This document shows, one piece after another, positions 56,915 to 64,000 of a stretch of 64,000 nt of DNA. Below the pieces are notes generated by a model. The model was not told the origin of the DNA and ran no database searches. It saw only the letters and a list, made by a program, of their open reading frames with translations. This DNA comes from Tenodera sinensis (lineage: Eukaryota; Arthropoda; Insecta; Mantodea; Mantidae): positions 146,368,525 through 146,432,524 of the forward strand of contig CM060962.1 of the NCBI GenBank assembly GCA_030765045.1. Reading direction: 5' to 3'. Both the position numbers and the translations under genes were made by a program. Position 1 is the stretch's first letter; each line of letters begins with the position of its first letter.

Positions 56915-57290
56915 AAGGGGAAAAAATCTGATTAATTCACACGACTTTCTCTACTCGTTCCTCTACAAACCATTCTTACAAAAGCTTATCTCTGTCTTTG
57001 ACACTTTAATCCAGATAAACTTTCAGTTCAAATTGAAGGAGCCTAACCTATGTGATGACTTTAAAATCTCGTGCTCTTTGCATGACCACGATGGGGAAAA
57101 ATGACATACCAGCCGACAGAAGTACAAATAGGATGTATTTGAAAATTCAAACCAATAACAAGGAATATCTCTGAAGTAGCTTTAAAAAGTGTGTTTTAAC
57201 GAGTTCTACATTATTAGTGTGGTAATATTTTGTCTTTTACGATTTACCAACTATACAAAACGCATTTGGAGTGAAGAGACGCTGTAGTAA
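56915..57290 (+). repeat. Dispersed repeat family E, copy
   Basis: Shares AACAAGGAATATCTCTGAA, GCTCTTTGCATGACCACG and the following order of blocks with 49135-49590, at lower identity. Confidence 0.55.
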
Positions 57291-57490
57291 AATACCATGT
57301 TTGGTATTTACTTACGAGTAGGCAAGTAGTAGGGAAAGTGAAGGTGATGTCATCTCATTGAACTATTTTAGGCAGTTTATAGACCAAATGTTCATGATTC
57401 CTAAACATCTGCTGTTATTCTCCATGTTTCACCAAAGAAACAAAAATGTATCCACCCTAAAACTCGAGATCTAATAAGAACACTACTTGG

Positions 57491-57612
57491 TAACGTCACT
57501 AGCATCTAACTGCTGGGGTCATATCAATGTCGTCGGTGTTCCGGAATGATGGTATACAGGAGTTCATTTACATGTCATTCCATCTGGTGACATAAGACAG
57601 TGGTATTAAAGT
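57491..57612 (-). mobile_element. SINE family G, highly diverged copy
   Basis: ACTGCTGGGGTCATATCAATG and GTCGGTGTTCCGGAATGATG with spacing as in the family body. The head is absent. Confidence 0.45.
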
Positions 57613-57859
57613 ACAGCACCCAATCAGCTGTAGCTCTGATTTGGTTTGTCTAATACTACGAGAGAGAATGAGAATGCATTCCATCTCCTGGGATCAAAGT
57701 GTTGGTTAGGCGACATATAGTTGAGCACAGGTTTGTTCCACTTCTGAACCCGGAAAATCACAATCTTGCGGACGAGAAAAACGTATTAAGCTGATGTGTA
57801 CCTACAATGTACCTTGTGCACATGTTACACTGTTAATAAACCAGAAAGTTTGCTATTTT

Positions 57860-58600
57860 GTGCAAGAAATGTGTTGCATTCTCTACACACACTTCTATAA
57901 ACAATTCTTATAATGTTAATCGAGATACGTGTTTACAGAAACGGCTTCATTTCACATTTCGATGTAGGTACAAGGGGAACGCAGGGAAGGCTTAAGCGAT
58001 AGTCAAATCTTCTATAAGTTGCTTGCTATGTCATAGTTCTCTTTTCCTGGCTACGAGGGCGAGGGGGAAGGAAACGTAACTAATAGTGACTTAGCAGTTA
58101 AGTATAGTTCACAACTCAAAGCATTAATAATCAATATCTGTAAAATAGGTAATGCCACAAAATATTTGACATAACTTGTGTACGTTGACGTGATCTACAT
58201 TTTTGTGTGGTAAGCTTTTATCTGTCTCATACGGTTTGTAAGTCATACAAAATTAATTTAGAATGAAGAGTACTTCACGCGGTATTTGCAGAAAATTTAA
58301 AATGCACATTTTGTTTTCCATGTTTTTTGAGCTAATAAAACAAAAAATAACCAGGATTTTTTTCATGTAACCAGTAATTTGGAATGAAAGGATTACTTTC
58401 GTGTCACATCCTATCCTGTGATGCCGAACCTAAATGCTCTCGTATTTAACCGACTTACCGTTTCTTGGTGAAGTTGTTCACACCCACGGTTTCCTAAAAC
58501 TTCTTTTTCTTTGTTCAGGGCTCCATAAAACTTGCATTCCCGATGTGATCTTGGTATCGAATTTTTGGATGGAATGGAATACTTCAACCACTAATGATAT
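57860..58600 (+). repeat. Dispersed repeat family E, copy
   Basis: Blocks in order: GTGTTGCATTCTCTACACAC, GCAGAAAATTTAAAATGCAC, a region matching 49700-49760, and ATCGAATTTTTGGATGGAAT. Confidence 0.6.
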
Positions 58601-58867
58601 TTCTTGAGTGTTCGCGCGGTGATTTCATTAATTACGTTTGTATAACTAGCCTCGGGTTATACTCCTCTCGTGGGTGATCTAGAGCTATTGGGTTCTCAAA
58701 TAATTACCTGTGGATTCTTCTCAATAATCATGTACTAGTATTTATTCCTTCCACTTTAAAATGTGTAGATATGTTACAAGTTATTGATTTGTGTAAGCAG
58801 CCACTTGTACCCATCATGTATTACTTAATATTCGCTATCCTGAAGTTCCCGTTCTTTATTTCTTTAA

Positions 58868-58988
58868 AAGTGACAGCCCATGTCAATAGATTTACTGGCA
58901 TGTAAAAGAATTCCTGCGGGACGAAATTCCGGCGCACTAGCGGCGGTGATATATAATCCTGGCAATTGACGGCATCGTTAACAGTTTT
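58868..58988 (+). mobile_element. SINE family G, 5'-truncated copy
   Basis: GATTTACTGGCATGTAAAAG ... GGACGAAATTCCGGCGCACT ... GGCAATTGACGGCATCGTTA followed by a T-rich stretch. No tRNA head. Confidence 0.75.
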
Positions 58989-60210
58989 TTTAAATCCAGA
59001 GTTACTGGTGTATTTAGGGCTTAACGTCCTCAGATATGGCCCGTTGGAACCTCATGTCTCAACCTGTTCTAGAGCCAGAGTTTCGTGGGTTCTGCGAATG
59101 GTCATTGTTTATTTAGAACAGTGATTGCTATGCAGTGCAAGGCGCTACGTGTGAAAGTGAACAGAATTTGTGCCCATTGCTTGTTGCGCAAACTTGGTTC
59201 CATGTTTCGTTACATCGTATACTGTTAATTTCGTTCTGCATGTCTGTAACTACAACATTGAAAGTTGAACCTGAAAATGAGATATAACATGAAATGTTTA
59301 AGGTTTTTATATGCATTTTGTTTTAATTATTGTTAATGGCTTATGTTCTTCCGGTTTATTTTGTTTAGGGGCAAGGCCCCGCAAAAGTTAAGAAAAGGGA
59401 TTAAAAAAAAAAAAAGACCTGAAACAATAAATAAGCATACAAGTAAGGAAATGCAATTACTCTTCATGTTTTTTAATCCAGAAAATCCATTTTATTCACA
59501 AATGGACAGAATGCTATAAGGCATTATAATGACGCTTACTTAATTTTCCTAATGTTATTTGTATCATTCGTCGTATTTTTTCCAGTCAACGAGTTGGCGG
59601 CTTTAGTATAGTGATTCTCAGATTTTACTTGTTTCCCGTCACCCTTAAAACAGGAAACATCTTCAAGTCCTATTTTTAATTTGAAGGGCCAAACTTATGT
59701 AACCCTCAGTTTGTTTTGTTAATCAATTTTTACTTACAACGCCTTTGACCTCGAACGCTCGGAACCTCATGAAAACGGGCTTAGAATAACAATCATAAAC
59801 AAAACAGTGATCTGTGTCGTTTCCATGCAAAACGTTGCATTCTACTTCAAGTGACATTTTAATAGAGACAAAGTACGAAGATACCAATACCATAGGAGGG
59901 AAATTAGTTGTAATTCAATGACGTCAGTGTATCATATTTTCAATCAACAGTGCCAAAAACCCTCAGCTTAAATTATTTATAATAGCGCAAAATGCACATA
60001 CTACACATCTGATAGTGCTTACATTAGTGCTCAAAGTGAAGATGCGCAATTTTGATGAAGTGGTTATAACAAAGTGGAAGAGAACAATGTGCACACCTCA
60101 TTAAAGCTGCATTATCACATTCCATATCACTTTCTCATTCACGCAATCCAATATCAATACTCACATTAATTATATTTGCAAATGATGATATAACATTGAC
60201 ATACCCATAT
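58989..60210. other. Non-coding interval
   Basis: No supportable gene or repeat pair. An A tract at 59403-59415. Confidence 0.35.
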
Positions 60211-60214
60211 CGTT

Positions 60215-60985
60215 AGTACACAACGCAAGTCACATGTATCATTTTTGGATAGCTGACACGAAGTGCTTCTGTGGCTTTCTTCATGTAAGATGCTCCGTCG
60301 GACAGGAAAATAAGCACTTTATCGTACTTGACACCATTCGGCCATAATATCGTATGTGCATATTTTCATTGGAGAGCCTAGCAACATTGATGTGATTTGC
60401 TGTCGACATTTCTTTGCAAGATAGTAAAAACGCACGAGTAGAAACTGTCTCTTTATTTTCAAGAACCCCGACCATTACATTTCCCACTTTTCTTCCTCTT
60501 GAGTCTTTGAGTTTCATCATTACACACCCATATTTTCTGATTTTCGCACACAGCTCTGATGTTTCGTAATGTTTTTTCGTGGCAATTTGGAAGGTAGTGT
60601 TTCCTTAAAGCAGATTCATCTGGAGGATCAAATTTCGTGTACTTCACGAGAAAAACTTCAACCTCTGGACTGTTCACTTTACGTAGAGGAATATCCGCCG
60701 AAACAAAAGTTCGACATAATTCCCGACACTTGGAAGGTCCTGAATATGAGCTGGAGGGTCCTACTTCACTTAAAAGCACCTGCTTCATAGAAGAACTTGA
60801 AGTCGCCAAGATGTGTTTGTTGCCGGATAAATGCTGCGTTACATGGGAGCGTTGATTTTCTAATATAGACTTTCCACAAGCCATAGAAGTGTTCTATCTG
60901 TACTGAATGCATCTGAGAATTCTTTAATCTACTGCTGCAACCGAAAACTTACACTACTTTTTAGCTTCGGCATTTTGGTAACGAT
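60215..60985 (-). pseudogene. hAT transposase (CGGBP1-like), N-terminal and central part
   Basis: The minus strand gives an MPKLKSS start near 60975 and CGKSILENQRSHVTQHLSGN (BED-like finger, H-x5-H). Then CRELCRTFVSADIPLRKVNS and DESALRKHYLPNCHEKTLRN, DSRGRKVGNVMVGVLENKET, and in another frame VKYDKVLIFLSDGASYMKKA and PKMIHVTCVVY, the second catalytic Asp and the C of C-x2-H. It parallels hAT copies A and B but is a separate subfamily. It is cut off at about 60215 before the RW and dimerisation blocks. Confidence 0.8.
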
Positions 60986-61225
60986 ACACGAATCATTCAA
61001 CACTTAAGCATTGCCCGGCACTTCTGACCTGAACTGAAGGAACAAGAATAACTCGAACATGTGATCGTGTGGAGTTCAAGTACATGGTGCAATATTTCGA
61101 CATCTGAAACTTCTTTCCTGCTAGTTACGTGTAGATGTATATATTGTAGCGAGCTGTTGACCACACGTAATCTAAGGTTACAGGATGTGCAGAAGGTTGC
61201 ATAGCTTCTCTTCTCAAAAACACTC

Positions 61226-61250
61226 ATGGGCATAAGTATTCGTACAGCTG
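61226..61250 (+). repeat. Tc1-type terminus
   Basis: CATGGGCATAAGTATTCGTA at 61227-61246 resembles Tc1 inverted-repeat ends (CAGTCATGGGCAAAAGTAT-type). It lies downstream of the minus-strand Tc1 pseudogene; a related AAGTATTTATACAGG word occurs at 61426. The partner end beyond 62700 was not found. Confidence 0.4.
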
Positions 61251-61494
61251 CAAATACAAACTAAGATATTTTATTTTTAATATTTGCCGGTCACAAAACT
61301 TAAAAAAAGGTTCACAGTATCAACTACTCATACCTTATTAACGCACAGATACAATGGAATTAAATTTGCTTTGTTCTAAATAAATAAAATCTTTCTTCTC
61401 ACAGGTTGAATTTTAAAGAGGACATAAGTATTTATACAGGAATATAACAGTATTGTGCGTATGTACATACGAACAATTTAAAAAGATCTTCCTA

Positions 61495-62696
61495 ATTTTT
61501 TGTATGCAAACATGTTCTATGAATTACTTCTCTCAGCAGTTTGGGCATTGGGTGAACAAGTTTTCTAGTTGTTTTTGCACAAACATTACACCATTCTGTC
61601 ACAGATAGCTGTTTTAGGTGTGATTTGCTGGACATGTGGTGTTTCAACTCTCTCCATAGTTGGTCAGTGGAGATCCGGAGATTGTGCAGGTGCTCTTCGT
61701 GTGTTTGGAGTATTCCATAGCAACCACAAACGGACAATCTGTGCAGTATGCTTGGGGTCATTGTAGTAATTGTCACCTAAATTCAACTTCTTGGCACTGT
61801 TCTTCAAATTGGTTTTCAATATGTCAGTGTAGCCATATCTGCCCATATTTCCCTCGAATACTAATCCCCGACACCAGAAGCAGCCATGCATCCCCAGGCC
61901 ATAACACCACCACCTCCATGTTTAACTGTTGCTTGCAAATTTTGAATATCCAGTGCTGTATTACTGTGCTTTACGAATGGGAAGGAGTTTGTCCTTGAAC
62001 GCTTCCAGGCCGGCAACCAATCGGAGTCCTGCTGTGTTGTCATATTACTTTTCCCTTAAGTGGGGCTTGACGCGCGCCAAGAAATATGAAAAGAGTGGGG
62101 GTAATGAGCTTGCAACGCTGTGCAAGTAAATGTATAGCTTTCGCTGCAGTTCAGAACTCTTCCCATTTGAAAAGCCAAGTAGGCCTTCTCCACACTCGCA
62201 TTCAACCATCATTACGAAATATATTTACTTTCGTCTGAAACTAAAACTTTCCCAGAATGCATTGTCCTTTCCTGCATATTCCTTTACAGACACTAGCCTG
62301 CTCTTCTGATTTTTTTTCTGCTGATATATGGCTTCCTTCTGGGTACCCTGGATTGGAACCCAGTACGATTGATGAGTCGTCTTATGGTCCTGGACGTTAC
62401 ATTCTTCCCATACTGTTGATCTACATATGCAGCAATTTCAGAAGAGGCAATTTGCGAATTTTTATTCACCATTTCCTTCACTTGCCTTTGTTCCCCAGAA
62501 TTGAATTTCTGTGGGCGGCCCACTCAGTCTTCATTATCAGCATACGGGTTTTCTCAAAACGGTTAATGACACTGCACTGTCGAGCGACTTCTTCCTACAG
62601 TGCGAGATATTTCAGAAAATGATTTTTTCTGTTTTATGTAATGAAATAATCACCTCCGTAAGGTCTGAAGATTTTTTCTTTTCCTTTGCGACCCAT
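61495..62696 (-). pseudogene. Tc1-like transposase, nearly full length
   Basis: The start at the Met at 62696 gives MGRKGKEKI, then (shifted) SFSEISRTVGRSRSTVQCVI, the first helix-turn-helix. MGRPQKFNSGEQRQVKEMVN with SRTIRRLINRTGFQSRVPRR is the second. The catalytic part shows SDESKY (first Asp), TVKHGGGGVMAWGCMAASGV, YNDPKHTA (second Asp) and QSPDLH with LWRELKHHMSSKS, where the third acidic residue belongs just after. The end is MPKLLREVIHRTCLHTKN. Four or more frameshifts and an insertion-like disruption around 62050-62200 inactivate it. Confidence 0.85.
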
Positions 62697-62991
62697 TTTG
62701 ACCTTCTGCAGCTCACCAGTCGCTACATACAACACGACTAGCATGTAGTACTGCAACAATAGGCGACAGACACGTTGTAGGTTATCAGTAAAGGCCGGAA
62801 GCGTGTTCGTTTTTCCATAGGTATACTGCATACGGACTTCATTGTTATCGCTCGCGCATGTGAACCACTACAGGTAGGTACAGCCTGACCATGGAAACTG
62901 CCTCGCTGCAGCACAACCTACAAGCATCATAAACTGTGCATTCTGGAATTGCACTTAAACGCTTACATATACTACTATTTATTAACTACAA

Positions 62992-63169
62992 TATCATCAC
63001 AGAGTGCATTACACTGGGTTTCAATGTACATTCTTAAATTATTAAATGTGAAATTTTGACGCCTATCACTGGAGCAGTTTTTAAACGGTGAAAAACTTCT
63101 TTCTACGCCACACGATGTCAGAGATGCAAATGTAAAGAATTCCACTGTCTTCTGGCGTGTATTCGTTCT
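62992..63169 (-). pseudogene. hAT transposase dimerisation end (CGGBP1-like)
   Basis: An open minus-strand frame: QKTVEFFTFASLTSCGVERS, FSPFKNCSSDRRQNFTFNNL, then RMYIETQCNAL and a stop after VVNK. It corresponds to LTSFKYDPITSCDVERSFS...DNRRCFTVENL of hAT copy A. It lies upstream, in transcription sense, of the N-terminal hAT relic at 60215-60985, so it cannot be that copy's C-terminus in place. Confidence 0.8.
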
Positions 63170-63264
63170 TACTCATTTTCAAAATTCCACACGTAGCTTA
63201 ATAACAAATATTTTTTTAGAACTTTCTGGAACTTTTTACCTTTTCGATACCTGGCATAAGAGGT

Positions 63265-63784
63265 ATCTTACAGGGTGCGCACACATAATCTGAGCGGTTT
63301 CAAAAAATTATTATAGGAATATTATTTGACTGAACACTACAAACACTGTATACTCAGATTTAGCAACTCAAAGTTTGTTTAATGACTTACAGGTGTTCGA
63401 CATGTGCTCCACGAGTGACTTTACAAATATCAATTCGATAATCAAGTTCGGCCCACACTCGATGTAGCATGCCCCTGTTAATTTCACCAAATTCGTCTTT
63501 GATGCGGACGCGTAGTTCTCGTAGATCAGCAGGTAATGGTGGCCTGTAAACTGCATCCTTCACATAACCCCATACGAAAAAGTAGCAAGGGGTGAGGTCG
63601 GGAGAGCGTGGAGGCCATGACATGAGTGCGTTATCTTCATTCCCTGTACGACCTATCCATCGATCTCGAAGTCTGGTATTCAGGAAGTCACGAACATCAC
63701 GGTGGTAATGAGGTGGTGCACCATCCTGTTGGCATATGACAGTATCGGTCTCCAACTCTGGCTGCAGCCCAGTCTCAGCCGACC
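63265..63784 (-). mobile_element. Mariner-like element, one end, cut by a SINE
   Basis: The 3' side runs to CAGGGTGCGCACACATAATC (63270), a probable element terminus. The other side is lost at the SINE beginning near 63785. Confidence 0.55.
63387..63784 (-). pseudogene. Mariner-related transposase, catalytic and C-terminal part
   Basis: The minus-strand frame is open from the SINE edge: TDTVICQQDGAPPHYHRDVR, WPPRSPDLTPCYFFVWGYVK, YRPPLPADLRELRVRIKDEF and DYRIDICKVTRGAHVEHL. The Asp in QQDGAPPH and the Asp in SPDLTP are the last two catalytic positions, separated by 41 residues. The usual LDFFLWG is CYFFVWG. The first Asp and the DNA-binding domain lie beyond the SINE. No stop occurs in about 130 codons, so this is a comparatively young copy. 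Confidence 0.85.
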
Positions 63785-63996
63785 CTTATTTATTTTGTTG
63801 CTTAACGACGCTGTCAATTGCCAGGATCACATCAGCGTCGCCGGTGTGCCGGAATTTTGTCCCTAAGGAGTTCTTTTACATGCCGGTAAATCTACTGACA
63901 TAGAGCTGTCGTTTTTAAGCACACTTAAAAACTATCCCGCGACCTTGGGATCAGTAGGTCAGCGTCTAACCAACTGAGCCACCCAGACCGACCCGT
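63785..63996 (-). mobile_element. SINE family G copy at the window edge
   Basis: Body AACGACGCTGTCAATTGCCA ... GGTGTGCCGGAATTTTGTCC and tRNA head TAACCAACTGAGCCACCCAG on the plus strand. About 20 bases of the head-body junction (the GGCCCAGACC part) are deleted near 63935. It interrupts the mariner-like transposase. Confidence 0.8.
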
Positions 63997-64000
63997 TGAT

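Overview
This window is eukaryotic nuclear DNA, almost certainly from an insect with a large, AT-rich, repeat-laden genome. The evidence is the absence of operons or long intact ORFs, long (AAT/TTA)n, (AG)n and (CA)n microsatellites, tRNA-headed SINEs, and a very wide mix of decayed transposons of kinds common in arthropods (hAT, Tc1/mariner, Harbinger, P/THAP9-like, pogo-like, MULE, Penelope-like, Jockey/R1-like LINEs). A hemimetabolous (polyneopteran-type) insect is my guess from the SINEs and density of decay, not a proof. I found no host protein-coding gene that I can defend.

Layout. 0-7 kb: a solo LTR inside a dispersed repeat, a hAT C-terminal relic, then a rearranged block in which one reverse transcriptase has been split by a hAT insertion and its two halves now lie on opposite strands next to two inverted hAT copies. 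7-16 kb: a short mariner-type element with very long inverted repeats, a hAT derivative with clear target duplication (10.0-10.9 kb), other transposase relics, a foldback element (13.5 kb) and a second hAT derivative (14.9-15.8 kb). 16-27 kb: a 455-bp repeat, SINEs, a MULE relic, a pogo-like element (21.2-22.1 kb) and a third hAT derivative (25.7-26.7 kb), with long stretches where I see nothing coding.

27-36 kb: an unnamed dispersed repeat (family E) is interrupted by about 3.1 kb carrying a decayed DDE-type transposase whose superfamily I cannot assign with confidence; then a perfect hAT MITE, a compound CA/CCCACCA satellite, and two adjacent 5'-truncated LINEs. 36-49 kb: a P-element/THAP9-like pseudogene, a GCCCGA-rich MITE inserted in a SINE, a second copy of the 455-bp repeat itself hit by a SINE, a fourth hAT derivative carrying a TTA satellite, a second relic of the unassigned DDE family, a MITE with a clean 8-bp duplication, a near-perfect 330-bp palindrome, and a gag-like coiled coil.

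49-64 kb: another family E copy, a Penelope-like GIY-YIG relic followed by a hammerhead-ribozyme-like motif, a Harbinger element with both of its convergent genes still readable (transposase N-terminus and Myb/SANT protein) and a SINE inserted in the transposase, two further family E copies, hAT relics, a nearly full-length Tc1 pseudogene and a mariner-like transposase cut by a SINE at the window edge.

Nothing here works as a cellular pathway; the biology is mobile-element ecology: nested insertions, internal deletion derivatives that often keep the hAT dimerisation end, and local rearrangement between homologous copies. The best candidates for something under-described are the unassigned DDE family (28.3-31.4 kb and 46 kb), repeat family E, the 455-bp repeat with a juxtaposed CAG|GTAA splice-like site, and the ribozyme-like motif of the Penelope element.
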